64,000 nucleotides of DNA from Gammaproteobacteria bacterium (GTDB lineage Bacteria; Pseudomonadota; Gammaproteobacteria; Eutrophobiales; Eutrophobiaceae). The position numbers and the translations under genes are program-made. The notes beneath the pieces were generated by a model that had not been told where the DNA came from, did not search any database, and saw only the letters and a program-made list of their open reading frames with translations. Below, in pieces: positions 24,336 through 34,203 of the stretch (position 1 is the first letter of the stretch; each line of letters opens with the position of its first letter). The stretch lies in assembly GCA_016193395.1 (NCBI GenBank), contig JACPSH010000046.1:1-64000 (forward strand), written 5' to 3'.

Positions 24336-25784
24336 TTATTGCTGGTAGGCCCACTGGATCAGCGTGTTCCACAACTGGCTTCCTGCACCCAGGTGCACGT
24401 TCGGGTGATTGAGCAGGCCAACCACGACCAGCTTGCGGTTCGATTTCGCATCCACGTATCCCGCGATCGCGGAGACGTTGTCAATGGTGCCCGTCTTGAT
24501 ATGCGCGTGCCCCGCCTCGCGCCGCAAACGCAGCCGGTTCTTGGCCGTCCCGTCCATGCCGATGATGGCGAGCGAGGAAACGAACTCCGGCATGTAGGGG
24601 GTCGAGTACGCGTGCAACAGCAGGTCCGCCAGCAGGCGCGCCGAGATGCGTTCGTCCCGGGACAGGCCCGCGCCGTTCTCGAGGTGCAGCGAGTTCGGGT
24701 CCATGCCGCGCTCGAGCAGGAACCGGTTGATGGCGTTGACGCCGCCCGCGACCGTGCCGGGGGTCCCCTCGAGCTCTGCTCCCAGGGTCAGCAACAGCAG
24801 CCGCGACATCACGTTGTTGCTGTTCTTGTTGACGAGTCGGATGATTTCCCCGAGCGGGCGCGAGTGCCAGGTCAGCACCTGCCGGTTGCCGGACGCGACC
24901 TGTCCCAGGCGCACACCGCCGGCGATGCTGCCGCCAAGCTGGCGCCATAGCGACGCAAAAACTCCGAAGGCGAAGGTCGGCGGCGTGAGCAGGGACCGAA
25001 TCATCGTGTAACCGCCGCAGGATTTCGCGAACTGGCCGTCGAATACGACCCGATCGGCGCTCGCGGGATCAGTGACGACCATGGCGATGCCGCGCTGGTA
25101 GCCGCCGCAACGGCCGTCGATTCCCTTGACCCGATTGTCGATTTGCAGGTTGGGCAATTCCGGCTCCGACTTGATCACGACGGCGCCGTTGCTCCCCGAA
25201 TAAAAATGGAACGTCGCCGCCTTGAAGTTCACCAGGAAAGCATCGGGCACCACGTTGTAGGGATGGAACGGCCGGTTGTCGAAGGCCCCCGGGTCCTCGG
25301 GGAGGATCTGGAAATGACTGTTGTCGATGACCAGATCGCCCTGGATATCCTTGATGCCTTGAAGCTGCAGGGCCTGCAGCATCTTCCAGAATTCTTCCGT
25401 GACGAAATACGGATCGCCGTAGCCCTTGATGATCAGGTCGCCGTTCAGGGTGCCGTTTTCCACGGGCCCGTTGACGTACACTTCGGTGGGCCAGACATAG
25501 GCCGGTCCGAATTCCTCGAGCACGGCGAGGGTGGTCAGTACCTTGATCGCCGAGGCCGGGTTGCGCGCGACCAGGGGGTTGATCGAGACCAGCGGCGCCG
25601 TGGAACCGACCTCCTGGACGATGACCCCCATGTCCGCGGCCGGGAGCTGATAGCGCACCGCCACGCGCTGAACGTCCGCCGGCAGGATTGTGGATGTCTC
25701 CGCGCCAGGCGCGGAGGGCGGCGAAACGGCAAGGCAAATCAACGCCAGCAGTCTGACTGCAGCAAGAAATCCGGACTGATTCAT
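24336..25784 (-). CDS. dacB: D-alanyl-D-alanine carboxypeptidase/endopeptidase (PBP4 class)
   Basis: 482 residues from ATG 25784 with a signal peptide (LAAVRLLALICLAVSPPSAPGA). The three serine-transferase motifs are present: SAIK (nucleophile Ser78, Lys81), SNN in NKNSNNVMSRLL and KTG in AHIKTGTIDNVSAIAGY. The long insertion between SxxK and SxN is the mark of class C PBPs such as DacB. It trims and cleaves cross-links of peptidoglycan in the periplasm. It is divergent from the ThDP-enzyme gene at 25949. Confidence 0.93.
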   Translation of the reverse strand: MNQSGFLAAVRLLALICLAVSPPSAPGAETSTILPADVQRVAVRYQLPAADMGVIVQEVGSTAPLVSINPLVARNPASAIKVLTTLAVLEEFGPAYVWPTEVYVNGPVENGTLNGDLIIKGYGDPYFVTEEFWKMLQALQLQGIKDIQGDLVIDNSHFQILPEDPGAFDNRPFHPYNVVPDAFLVNFKAATFHFYSGSNGAVVIKSEPELPNLQIDNRVKGIDGRCGGYQRGIAMVVTDPASADRVVFDGQFAKSCGGYTMIRSLLTPPTFAFGVFASLWRQLGGSIAGGVRLGQVASGNRQVLTWHSRPLGEIIRLVNKNSNNVMSRLLLLTLGAELEGTPGTVAGGVNAINRFLLERGMDPNSLHLENGAGLSRDERISARLLADLLLHAYSTPYMPEFVSSLAIIGMDGTAKNRLRLRREAGHAHIKTGTIDNVSAIAGYVDAKSNRKLVVVGLLNHPNVHLGAGSQLWNTLIQWAYQQ

Positions 25785-25948
25785 GCCCTGTCTTCTTCCC
25801 CCTCCGAGCGCGATTGGGCATCCCCGCGGCGACACAGTTTATACGCTAAACCGGTGATCTTGCGATCCGGTAGAATTCCGGCGTCCGTCTCCGGTGCTCT
25901 GGATCGATCCGGAAACCGTGCGGGTGCGGCACACCAGGAGGGTTAGCG

Positions 25949-27499
25949 ATGAACGGCGCTGAATCCCTGCTTCGCACGCTGGTCAACGGCGGTGTGGAGG
26001 TGTGCTTCATGAACCCCGGCACCTCGGAGATGCATTTCGTCGCGGCGGCAGACCGTGTCCCGGACATGCGCTGCGTCCTCGGCCTCTTCGAGGGCGTGGT
26101 GAGCGGCGCCGCCGATGGCTATGCGCGGATGGCCGATCGGCCCGCCGCGACGCTGCTCCACTGCGGTCCCGGACTGGGCAACGCGCTCGCCAACCTGCAC
26201 AACGCGCGGCGCGCGCGAGTGCCCGTCGTCAATATCGTCGGCGATATCGCGACCCACCATCGCGCGTATGACGCGCCGTTGCAATCCGACATCGCCGCGA
26301 TCGCGGGCGCCGTTTCCGGCTGGGTCCGCGAAGTGCGCGACGCCATGGAGATCCCGGAGGCGGCGCATGCCGCGATCGGCGAATCGCTTCGCCCACCCGG
26401 ACAGATCGCCACGCTGATCGTGCCGGCGGACTGCGCCTGGAACGAATCCACAGAACCGTTCACCGATCCCGTGATCGTGCCGGAACCCGAGCGGAGCGCG
26501 GACGCGCAGATCCGCGAAGCCGCCGCGGCGCTACGGTCGGGCAGGCCCGCCGCGCTGCTGATCTCCGGCCTGGCGCTGCGCGAACGCGGCCTGGCGCTCG
26601 CCAGCCGCATCGCGCAGGCGAGCGGCGCGCGGCTCTGGTGCGACACTTTCAACACAAGGCACGAGCGCGGCGCGGGGCGCGTTGCGATTGCGCCGCTGTC
26701 ATACTTCCCGGAGCGCGCGCAGGAAGCGCTCCAAAATCTGGAACACCTGGTGGTCGCCGGCACACGCGCCCCGGTCGGATTCTTCGCCTATCCCGGAGTA
26801 CGCGGGACGATCGCGCCGCCCGATTGCGCCATCCACGTGCTGGCCTCGCCCGAGGCCGACGGCCTGGACGCGCTCGAACGGCTGGTGGCCGAACTGGGCG
26901 CGGAGAAATTCGAGCCGATCCCGCAGCCGCTCGAAAGGCCGGATCTGTCCCGCGGCGCACTGACGCCGGAAGCCATTGCGCGCGCCCTGGCCGTGCTGTT
27001 GCCCGAGGACGCGGTCGTGGTCGACGAAGCGATTACCGGCGGTTCAGCGCTGCTGTCAATGACCGCCACCGCCGCGCCCCACGACTGGTTGTCCATTACC
27101 GGCGGCGCGATCGGACAGGCATTGCCGGTGGCGGTGGGCGCCGCGATCGCCGCCCCGGACCGAAGCGTGATCTGCCTCGAGTCGGACGGCAGCGCGATGT
27201 ACACGCTGCAATCGCTGTGGACGCAGGCACGGGAGTCGCTCAATGTCACGAACGTGATCTTCTCCAACGCCGAGTACCGCATTCTGAGCATCGAGCATCA
27301 ACGGGTCGGCGCCGGGAAGCCGGGACCGAAGGCTCGGGAACTGTTCTCGCTGCGCGCGCCGGATCTCGACTGGGTGCGGCTGGCCCTGGGAATGGGCGTG
27401 CCGGCGCGGCGGGCGACGACCGCGGAGGAGTTCATCCGCGCGCTGGCGGAATTCCTCAAGGAGCCGGGCCCGGGCCTGATCGAAGCGGTGATCGACTAA
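25949..27499 (+). CDS. Thiamine-diphosphate-dependent enzyme, acetolactate synthase large-subunit-like
   Basis: 516 residues, three ThDP domains. The N-terminal PYR domain has FMNPGTSEMHFVAA and GLFEGVVSGAADGYARM with the cofactor-activating Glu; the C-terminal PP domain has ESDGSAMYTLQSLWTQAR...NVIFSNAEYRIL, a GDG-type metal site in which the first Gly is replaced by Ser. This branch is annotated as acetolactate synthase but lacks the FAD-binding pattern of true IlvB and no small subunit follows. A benzoylformate-decarboxylase-like or other 2-oxoacid role is as likely. It is a single gene. Confidence 0.85.
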   Translation: MNGAESLLRTLVNGGVEVCFMNPGTSEMHFVAAADRVPDMRCVLGLFEGVVSGAADGYARMADRPAATLLHCGPGLGNALANLHNARRARVPVVNIVGDIATHHRAYDAPLQSDIAAIAGAVSGWVREVRDAMEIPEAAHAAIGESLRPPGQIATLIVPADCAWNESTEPFTDPVIVPEPERSADAQIREAAAALRSGRPAALLISGLALRERGLALASRIAQASGARLWCDTFNTRHERGAGRVAIAPLSYFPERAQEALQNLEHLVVAGTRAPVGFFAYPGVRGTIAPPDCAIHVLASPEADGLDALERLVAELGAEKFEPIPQPLERPDLSRGALTPEAIARALAVLLPEDAVVVDEAITGGSALLSMTATAAPHDWLSITGGAIGQALPVAVGAAIAAPDRSVICLESDGSAMYTLQSLWTQARESLNVTNVIFSNAEYRILSIEHQRVGAGKPGPKARELFSLRAPDLDWVRLALGMGVPARRATTAEEFIRALAEFLKEPGPGLIEAVID

Positions 27500-27510
27500 A
27501 GCGTCATTCC

Positions 27511-27581
27511 GTCATTCCGGCCAAGGCTGCGAGTAAGCCGCAGCCCCGGCGCAGGCCGGGGAGCCGCGCGCCGGAATCCAG
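27511..27581. repeat. GTCATTCCGG...CCGGAATCCAG palindromic repeat, long copy
   Basis: It begins GTCATTCCGGCC and ends GCGCCGGAATCCAG, with an inner CCCCGGCGCAGGCCGGGG hairpin. It is the second member of the family at 15178-15217. The remaining 130 bases of this gap show a CCCCTGGATTCCGGAGCC remnant and nothing else recognised. Confidence 0.6.
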
Positions 27582-27712
27582 CCCTCATGCCGCATGATTT
27601 GCAATGCCGCCCACTTTGCACCGGTATGCCCGATGATCGATGGCCTCGCGAGTGGCTGGACTGCTCTGCGCGACCCCTGGATTCCGGAGCCTCGACGAAG
27701 GTCAAACCGCGC

Positions 27713-28621
27713 CTAACCCATCCTTTCGCTCGCCTCCACCTCGAGCTGCGGGATCGTCCGCCCGTGGGTGACGACGTAGATCCCCGCGGTCACGATGACC
27801 AGGATGCCGATCCAGGTGATCGCCCCCGGCCATTCTCCCCAGATGAAATAGCCGAGCAGCGTGATCCAGACGAGGCGCGTGTAATCCAGCGGCGCAATGG
27901 TCGCGGGACGGGCATGGCGCATGGCCTGCAGGCCGCACGCTACGGCCAGCGTCGAGGTGAGCCCGATTGCGAAGAGCAGCAGCCAGTCCGTCGCCGTCGG
28001 CGGCACCCAGTCGCGGATCGCCCACCCGGTCGGGACGATGATGTTCAGCGGGTACATGTAGAAGTTGAGCGCAAGCGGGGTCTCGGACGTCGACAGGTAG
28101 CGCGCGGAGACAACCAGTATGGCTATGAGCGCTGTGACACTTAGGGTCGTGAGGTGGGCGATATGGAAATGTCCGGGCGCGGGGTGCGCCACCAGCAGGA
28201 TGCCCACGAAGCCGAGTGCGATCGCGATCCAGGAGCGCCGCGACACGTGCTCGCTGAGGAACCGCGGCGACAGCAGCGCGATGAAAAACGGGGCGGAGAA
28301 GACGATCGCGATAAACTCCGCCAGCGGGATGTGCTTCAGCCCGTAAAAGAGGCCAATCATCGCCGCCACGCTCAGCACCCCGCGGAACAGGTGCCAGCCC
28401 GGCTGGCGCGTGCGCAGTTGCCCTGTGCAGCCGGTGGCGATTGCGAAAACGGCGATGAGTGTAATGCCGAAGATGCTGCGCACGAACGCGATCTGCATGA
28501 TGGGATAGGAGGCTGTCAGCCACTTGCCGAGCGCGTCGGTCAGGGCGATGAAGACCGTGCCGATCAGGATGAAGCTGATGCCGAGCGCCAGATTGTGCCT
28601 GCGTGAAGCCGCGGCGCGCAC
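27713..28621 (-). CDS. DMT superfamily (EamA) transporter
   Basis: 302 residues with ten hydrophobic helices in two EamA halves. The N-terminal half has DALGKWLTASYPIMQIAFVRSIFG and the second has LALNFYMYPLNIIVPTGW and PLDYTRLVWITLLGYFIWGEWP. It is a paralogue of the next gene upstream: both share VEAIGHAAPF/AEFIAIVFSAPFF-like helices and the same length. Such proteins export metabolites or amino acids; the substrate is unknown. The gene ends next to a repeat-containing spacer. Confidence 0.9.
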   Translation of the reverse strand: MRAAASRRHNLALGISFILIGTVFIALTDALGKWLTASYPIMQIAFVRSIFGITLIAVFAIATGCTGQLRTRQPGWHLFRGVLSVAAMIGLFYGLKHIPLAEFIAIVFSAPFFIALLSPRFLSEHVSRRSWIAIALGFVGILLVAHPAPGHFHIAHLTTLSVTALIAILVVSARYLSTSETPLALNFYMYPLNIIVPTGWAIRDWVPPTATDWLLLFAIGLTSTLAVACGLQAMRHARPATIAPLDYTRLVWITLLGYFIWGEWPGAITWIGILVIVTAGIYVVTHGRTIPQLEVEASERMG

Positions 28622-29521
28622 TCAGTGTTCCGTGGTCTGCACGATGCTCTCGTCGATTTTGCGGGTGCTGTGTCGGACGATGTAGATGCCGCTCGCGACG
28701 ATGAACACGATGCCGATGGTGGAAATGGGATCGGGATACTCATGCCAGATCAGGATCCCGAGCAGCAACACCCAGACCAGCGTGAAATAATCCAGCGTTG
28801 CCGCGAGGGTCGCATCCACCTGGCGCAATCCGCCGAGGAATAGCAGGATTGCGGAGGTGTTGCAGAGGATGAACACTCCGAACAGCAGCCAGTGAACCGG
28901 CGTGGGCGCGATCCATTCCTGCTGCGTCGGGATCGCGGTAACCACCGTCGCCAGCGGATAGATATAGAAATTGAGGGCGAAGATGGATTCGGTGCTGGTC
29001 AGCAGGCGAGCGATCAGGATCAGCACGGCATAGCCAATCGCGTTGCCGAACATGTACAGGTGCGCGACGTGGAAGTGCGCCGGGTCGGGGCGCAGGATGA
29101 TGATGACGCCGAGGAAGCCGACGGCGATGGCGAGCCAGTTATGCCCGGTCACGCGTTCCCGGAGGAACACGGGCGAGAGCAGCGCGACGAAAAACGGCGC
29201 GGCGTGCCCGATGGCCTCGACTTCCACCATCGGTATGTGTCCCAGGGCAAAGAATGCGGAAAGCATGACAAAGGTGACGAGCACGGCACGCGCCATGTGC
29301 CAGTGCATTCGCTTCGTGCGCAGCGCGTTCAGCCGGCCGGTCGCGGCCAGGAAGAGCAGCACCAGGATCAACCCGCCCAGGCAGCGGATGAAGGTCACCT
29401 CGTAGGTCGGGTATGTCGTCCGCAGCCATTTGACCGAGGCATCGCCGACGGACACCAGCAGGGTGCCGGCGACCAGGAGCGCGGCGCCCCGGCGCACGTC
29501 GTGCTGGACTTTGCCTGTCAT
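28622..29521 (-). CDS. DMT superfamily (EamA) transporter, paralogue of neighbour
   Basis: 299 residues, ten helices. Conserved stretches VGDASVKWLRTTYPTYEVTFIRCLGG, LSPVFLRERVTGHNWLAIAVGFLGV and ALNFYIYPLATVVTA align with the 302-residue neighbour, so the pair arose by tandem duplication. The two genes abut without a gap and are probably one transcript. Upstream, 12 bases separate it from etfA, which may read through into it. Confidence 0.9.
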   Translation of the reverse strand: MTGKVQHDVRRGAALLVAGTLLVSVGDASVKWLRTTYPTYEVTFIRCLGGLILVLLFLAATGRLNALRTKRMHWHMARAVLVTFVMLSAFFALGHIPMVEVEAIGHAAPFFVALLSPVFLRERVTGHNWLAIAVGFLGVIIILRPDPAHFHVAHLYMFGNAIGYAVLILIARLLTSTESIFALNFYIYPLATVVTAIPTQQEWIAPTPVHWLLFGVFILCNTSAILLFLGGLRQVDATLAATLDYFTLVWVLLLGILIWHEYPDPISTIGIVFIVASGIYIVRHSTRKIDESIVQTTEH

Positions 29522-29533
29522 GCGACGGGACGC

Positions 29534-30475
29534 TCAGGGGCGCTTGTCGAGAGCGGCGGACAGCTCCGGCAGCGCCTTGAACAGGTCCGCCACCAGGCCG
29601 TAGTCCGCGATCTCGAAAATCGGCGCCTCCGCGTCCTTGTTGATGGCAACGATGACCTTGCTGTCTTTCATCCCGGCAAGGTGCTGGATGGCGCCGGAGA
29701 TCCCGACCGCGATGTAAAGTTCCGGCGCCACGACCTTGCCGGTCTGTCCCACCTGGTAGTCGTTCGGCACGTAGCCGGCGTCCACTGCCGCGCGCGAGGC
29801 GCCGATCGCCGCGCCGAGCTTGTCCGCAATCTGCTCGATGAGGCGGAAATTCTCCGCGCTGCCGAGCCCGCGCCCGCCCGATATCACGACCTTGGCATCG
29901 GTCAACTCGGGCCTTGAAGAGACGGTCAGTTGCGCGCTGATGAACGTTGACAGCCCGACTGGCGTGGCAGCGGCCAGCAATTCGACAATTGCCGAGCCGC
30001 CTCCAGGGGCCGCAGCGGCAAAGGCCGTGGCGCGCACCGTCAGCACCTTGACGGGCTCCGGGCACTGCACGGTCGCCATGGCGTTGCCCGCATAAATCGG
30101 CCGCACGAAGGTATCCGGCGATTCGATTCTCACGACGTCCGCGACCGGCGCCACGTCGAGCAGGGCGGCCGCGCGCGGCATGACATTCTTGCCGAAGGTC
30201 GTCGCCGACGCGATGAGGTGCGTGATGCCCGCGGCCGCGTTCACGATGAGCGGCGCCAGCTCCTCCGCCAGCGCGTGCTCGTAATGTACGGCGTCCGCGT
30301 GCAATACCTTGCCCACGCCGGCGATCTTCGCCGCCTCTTCCACCACGCTTTTGCAGTTCCAGCCCGCCACAAGCACGGTCACATCGTCCGTAATCGCGCG
30401 TGCCGCCGTTACCGCGGCGAGCGTCGCCTTGCGCAGGGCGCGGTTATCGTGCTCGGCGATAATCAGCGCGCGCAT
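29534..30475 (-). CDS. etfA: Electron transfer flavoprotein alpha subunit
   Basis: 313 residues. The C-terminal FAD domain is clear: [44 protein letters not shown] and [20 protein letters not shown]. With EtfB it takes electrons from acyl-CoA dehydrogenases and passes them to ETF-quinone oxidoreductase. The gene follows etfB by one base, as in most proteobacteria. The acyl-CoA dehydrogenase at 40745 is one possible donor. Confidence 0.96.
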   Translation of the reverse strand: MRALIIAEHDNRALRKATLAAVTAARAITDDVTVLVAGWNCKSVVEEAAKIAGVGKVLHADAVHYEHALAEELAPLIVNAAAGITHLIASATTFGKNVMPRAAALLDVAPVADVVRIESPDTFVRPIYAGNAMATVQCPEPVKVLTVRATAFAAAAPGGGSAIVELLAAATPVGLSTFISAQLTVSSRPELTDAKVVISGGRGLGSAENFRLIEQIADKLGAAIGASRAAVDAGYVPNDYQVGQTGKVVAPELYIAVGISGAIQHLAGMKDSKVIVAINKDAEAPIFEIADYGLVADLFKALPELSAALDKRP

Positions 30476-30476
30476 C

Positions 30477-31226
30477 TCAGATCACCTTGGCCTCGTTGCG
30501 CAGTTTGTCCACCAGTGCCTGCGCGGACTCGACCTTGATGCCGGCCTTGCGTTTCGATGGCTCCGCGACCTTGACGATTTTCAGCCGCGGTGCGAGGTCC
30601 ACGCCCAGATCGACGGGCTTGACGATGTCAAGCCGTTTCTTTTTCGCCTTCATGATGTTCGGGAGTTTCACGTAACGCGGTTCGTTCAGGCGCAGGTCCG
30701 TCGTAATCACCGCAGGAAGCTTCAATGACACGGTTTCAAGCCCGCCGTCAATCTCGCGCATCACGTTCACGCGACCGTCCACCGGCTCGACCTTCGAGGC
30801 AAACGTCCCCTGTGGCCAGCCAAGCAGGGCGGCCAGCATCTGCCCGGTCTGGTTGTTGTCGTCATCGACGGCCTGCTTGCCGAGCATGAAGAGATCCGGC
30901 TTCTCCCGCTCCGCAAGCGCGCGCAGTGTCTTGGCGACGCCGAGTGGCTGCGTTTCGAGATCGGTTTCGACGAGAATGGCGCGGTCCGCGCCGATAGCGA
31001 GCGCGGTGCGCAGGATGTCCTGGCAGTTGCCGGCGCCCACGGATACGGCAACGATCTCCCTGGCTTTCCCGGCCTCCTGGAGACGCACCGCCTCCTCGAC
31101 GGCGATCTCGCAGAACGGGTTCATGGCCATCTTGACGTTGGCCATCTCCACGCCGGCGCCATCGCTGCGCACGCGAACGCGGACGTTGGCGTCGATGACA
31201 CGCTTGATGGCGACGAGGATTTTCAC
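30477..31226 (-). CDS. etfB: Electron transfer flavoprotein beta subunit
   Basis: 249 residues from GTG 31226 ([12 protein letters not shown]), the standard start and length; a longer open frame to 31448 is not coding. Family marks are [62 protein letters not shown] and [23 protein letters not shown], the recognition-loop region that docks on dehydrogenases. It binds AMP and shares the flavin site with EtfA. It is divergent from gabD with a 160-base spacer. Confidence 0.95.
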   Translation of the reverse strand: MKILVAIKRVIDANVRVRVRSDGAGVEMANVKMAMNPFCEIAVEEAVRLQEAGKAREIVAVSVGAGNCQDILRTALAIGADRAILVETDLETQPLGVAKTLRALAEREKPDLFMLGKQAVDDDNNQTGQMLAALLGWPQGTFASKVEPVDGRVNVMREIDGGLETVSLKLPAVITTDLRLNEPRYVKLPNIMKAKKKRLDIVKPVDLGVDLAPRLKIVKVAEPSKRKAGIKVESAQALVDKLRNEAKVI

Positions 31227-31386
31227 GTTCTGTCCGGGTCCGGTGATGCGCGGGCGCCGCAACCCTGGCGAAGGAAGGGGCGATCCGGCGATTGACGCGA
31301 TGCGATAGGATACACGGGATGCAGTAAAATGAGCGAATGAGCGGGGCCGCGACGCGTCCTTTCGGGCGGCCCCAGGAGGTCGTCCC

Positions 31387-32877
31387 ATGACTGTCATAAA
31401 ACTGAATCCACAGATCGGCACCCTCAAGGATTCCGCGCTGTTCCGCACGTTGGCCTACGTCAACGGCCAATGGGTCGGTGCCGACCAGGGCGGCGCCATT
31501 ACCGTCACCAATCCGGTCGACGGCGCGACGCTCGGCACGGTCCCGAAGCTCGGCCGGGATGAAGTGCGGCGCGCGGTTGACGCCGCCAACGCCGCCTGGC
31601 CGGCGTGGCGCAGGATGCTCGCCAAGGACCGGGCGCGCCTGCTCCGCAAGTGGTATGAACTCATGGTCGAGCACCAGCAGGACCTCGCCGTGCTGATGAC
31701 GCTGGAGCAGGGCAAGTCGCTCGGCGAATCGAAGGGCGAAATTGCCTACGCGGCCTCGTTCGTCGAGTGGTTCGCGGAAGAAGCGAAGCGCGTGTACGGC
31801 GACACAATCCCGCAGCACATGGCCAACCGGCGCATCGTCGTGACCAAGGAGCCGGTCGGCGTGTGCGCCGCGATCACGCCGTGGAACTTTCCTTCCGCGA
31901 TGATCACGCGCAAGTGCGCCCCGGCGCTGGCCGCCGGCTGCACGGTCGTGGTCAAGCCCGCGAGCGAAACACCTTATTCGGCGCTCGCGCTCGCGGAACT
32001 GACGCATCGCGCGGGGATCCCCGCAGGCGTCTTCAATGTCGTGACCGGCACCGCCAGCGAAATCGGCGCGGAGCTGACCTCGAACCCGATCGTGCGCAAG
32101 CTGAGCTTCACCGGCTCGACCGTGATCGGCGCGAAGCTCATGGCGCAGTGCGCGCCGACCGTGAAGAAGCTGTCGATGGAACTCGGCGGGAATGCGCCCT
32201 TCATCGTCTTTGATGACGCGGATCTGGATGCCGCCGTCGCCGGCGCGGTCGTTTCCAAGTACCGTAACAGCGGTCAGACCTGCGTATGCGCCAACCGGCT
32301 TCTGGTGCAGGACGGTGTCTATGACGAATTCGCGAAGCGCTTCGGCAAGGCCGTGCAGCAGCAGCTCAAGGTCGGCAGTGGCCTGGACGAGGGCGTGACG
32401 CAGGGACCGCTGATCAACATGGCGGCGGTGGAGAAGGTCGAGGAACACATCCGCGACGCAGTGAGCAAGGGCGCACGCGTAGCGGCGGGCGGCCAGCGCC
32501 ACGCGCTCGGCGGGACGTTTTTCGAGCCGACTGTTCTGACCGATGTCACGCCGCTGATGACCGTCGCCCGCGAGGAAACCTTCGGGCCGGTCGCGCCGCT
32601 GTTCCGCTTCAAGACGGAGGACGAGGCGATCCGGATGGCCAACGATACGGAGTTCGGGCTGGCCGCGTATTTCTATACGCGCGATCTGGGACGGACCTGG
32701 CGCGTCGCCGAGGCGCTCGAATACGGCATGGTCGCGATCAACACGGGCATACTGTCCACGGAAGTTGCGCCCTTCGGCGGCATGAAGCAGTCCGGATTCG
32801 GTCGCGAGGGATCGAAGTACGGGATGGAGGAATACCTGCAGGTGAAGTATTGGTGTATCGGGGAAATCGATAAATGA
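31387..32877 (+). CDS. gabD: NAD(P)-dependent succinate-semialdehyde dehydrogenase
   Basis: 496 residues. [59 protein letters not shown], the catalytic Glu in [17 protein letters not shown] and the catalytic Cys in [15 protein letters not shown] are as in GabD. It oxidises succinate semialdehyde to succinate. AGGAGG at 31374-31379 gives a strong ribosome-binding site. The stop overlaps the start of gabT (ATGA), so the two are coupled. Confidence 0.96.
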   Translation: MTVIKLNPQIGTLKDSALFRTLAYVNGQWVGADQGGAITVTNPVDGATLGTVPKLGRDEVRRAVDAANAAWPAWRRMLAKDRARLLRKWYELMVEHQQDLAVLMTLEQGKSLGESKGEIAYAASFVEWFAEEAKRVYGDTIPQHMANRRIVVTKEPVGVCAAITPWNFPSAMITRKCAPALAAGCTVVVKPASETPYSALALAELTHRAGIPAGVFNVVTGTASEIGAELTSNPIVRKLSFTGSTVIGAKLMAQCAPTVKKLSMELGGNAPFIVFDDADLDAAVAGAVVSKYRNSGQTCVCANRLLVQDGVYDEFAKRFGKAVQQQLKVGSGLDEGVTQGPLINMAAVEKVEEHIRDAVSKGARVAAGGQRHALGGTFFEPTVLTDVTPLMTVAREETFGPVAPLFRFKTEDEAIRMANDTEFGLAAYFYTRDLGRTWRVAEALEYGMVAINTGILSTEVAPFGGMKQSGFGREGSKYGMEEYLQVKYWCIGEIDK

Positions 32878-34154
32878 CAACCAACGCTGATCTCCTGAAG
32901 CGCAGAGAGATCGCCGTCGTTCGCGGCGTTACCAATATCCTGCCGGTGTACGCCGAGCGGGCGCTGGGCGCCGAAATCTGGGACGTCGAGGGCAAACGCT
33001 ACATCGACTTCGCCGCGGGCATCGCCGTGGTCAACACGGGACACAACCATCCGAAGGTCAAGGCCGCCGCCGCCGCGCAGCTCGAGAAGTTCAGTCACAC
33101 CTGCTTCCAGGTGACGCCGTACGAGTCCTACATCGCGCTGGCGGAAAAGCTCAACCAGATCGCGCCCGGGGGCACGCCTAAGAAGACCATCTTCCTGACC
33201 ACGGGTGCGGAGGCAGTGGAGAACGCGATCAAGATCTCGCGTTTCCACACCGGCCGCCCCGGCGTCATCGCCTTCAGCGGCGGATTCCACGGCCGCACCC
33301 TGCTCGCTTCGGGGCTCACGGGGAAGGTGAATCCGTACAAGGCGGGTTTCGGCCCGTTCCCCGGCGAGATCTACCACGCGCCATTCCCCATTGCCTATCA
33401 CCACGTGAGCGTGCACGACTCGATCAAGGCGGTCGATGAACTGTTCCTGACGGACGTGGACCCGAAACGCGTCGCGGCCATGATCATCGAGCCGGTGCTG
33501 GGCGAGGGCGGGTTCTACGTTGCCCCGCCGGAGTTCCTGCAGCGGCTGCGTCGGATGTGCGACGACCACGGGATCGTGTTCATCGTGGACGAGATCCAGA
33601 CCGGCTTTGCCCGGACCGGAAAGATGTTCGCGATTGAATACGCCGGCCTCGAGCCGGACATCCTGACCCTGGCCAAGAGCCTGGCCGGCGGGTTCCCGCT
33701 TTCTTCGGTGACCGGCAAGGCGGAGATCATGGACGCGCCGAACCCCGGCGGCCTGGGCGGCACCTACGCGGGATCGCCGATCGCCTGTGCGGCGGGACTG
33801 GCCTCGATCAAGGTCATCGAGGAAGAGAAACTGGCCGAGCGCGCCGTGCAGATCGGCGAATTGATCCAGTCGCGCCTGAACGAGATGGCGAAAAAGTTTG
33901 TCTGCATCGGCGAGGTGCGCGGGCTGGGCGCGATGGCCGCCATGGAACTCGTCAAAGACCGCAAGACCCATGAACCGGATGCCGACCTGACGAAAGCCGT
34001 CGTGCAGGAGGCGGCAAAGCGCGGTGTCGTGCTGCTGCCTTGCGGCGTGCGGGGCAACGTGATCCGATTTCTGCCGCCGCTGACCATCCGCGACGATCTG
34101 CTCCACGAAGGGCTCGATGCCGTCGCCGCGACGCTGGGAGCGATGACGAAGTGA
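32874..34154 (+). CDS. gabT: 4-aminobutyrate aminotransferase
   Basis: 426 residues. Motifs: DVEGKRYIDFAAGIAVVNTGHNHP, FLTTGAEAVENAIKISR, GFHGRTLLASGLTGKVNPYK, DEIQTGFARTGKMFA and the PLP lysine in LAKSLAGGFPLSSVTGK. It moves the amino group of GABA (or 5-aminovalerate) to 2-oxoglutarate, giving the substrate of GabD. Together the two genes feed GABA carbon into succinate. The downstream lhgO links this operon to the glutarate branch of lysine breakdown known from E. coli. Confidence 0.96.
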   Translation: MTTNADLLKRREIAVVRGVTNILPVYAERALGAEIWDVEGKRYIDFAAGIAVVNTGHNHPKVKAAAAAQLEKFSHTCFQVTPYESYIALAEKLNQIAPGGTPKKTIFLTTGAEAVENAIKISRFHTGRPGVIAFSGGFHGRTLLASGLTGKVNPYKAGFGPFPGEIYHAPFPIAYHHVSVHDSIKAVDELFLTDVDPKRVAAMIIEPVLGEGGFYVAPPEFLQRLRRMCDDHGIVFIVDEIQTGFARTGKMFAIEYAGLEPDILTLAKSLAGGFPLSSVTGKAEIMDAPNPGGLGGTYAGSPIACAAGLASIKVIEEEKLAERAVQIGELIQSRLNEMAKKFVCIGEVRGLGAMAAMELVKDRKTHEPDADLTKAVVQEAAKRGVVLLPCGVRGNVIRFLPPLTIRDDLLHEGLDAVAATLGAMTK

Positions 34155-34170
34155 GCAAGGAACAGAGCGA

Positions 34171-34203
34171 CCCCTAAATTCTGTATTCTGCATTCTGAAT
34201 ATT
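34171..34203. repeat. Degenerate copy of the CCCCTA(T/A)ATTCT repeat
   Basis: CCCCTAAATTCTGTATTCTGC resembles the right part of the 12736-12766 element (CCCCTATATTCTACC) and again contains heptad-spaced TATTCT units. It separates gabT from lhgO and touches the possible TTG start of lhgO. Confidence 0.4.

Noticed and set aside
27587-28144. Plus-strand frame opposite the first DMT transporter
   Set aside because: Runs antisense to a clear membrane protein and is Arg/Asp/Pro-rich without motifs.
30862-32880. Long minus-strand open frame opposite gabD (672 codons) and similar long antisense frames (58822-60450, 3255-4724)
   Set aside because: They lie opposite well-identified genes, have Arg/His/Gln-rich low-complexity composition and no motifs; they arise from high GC at third positions.
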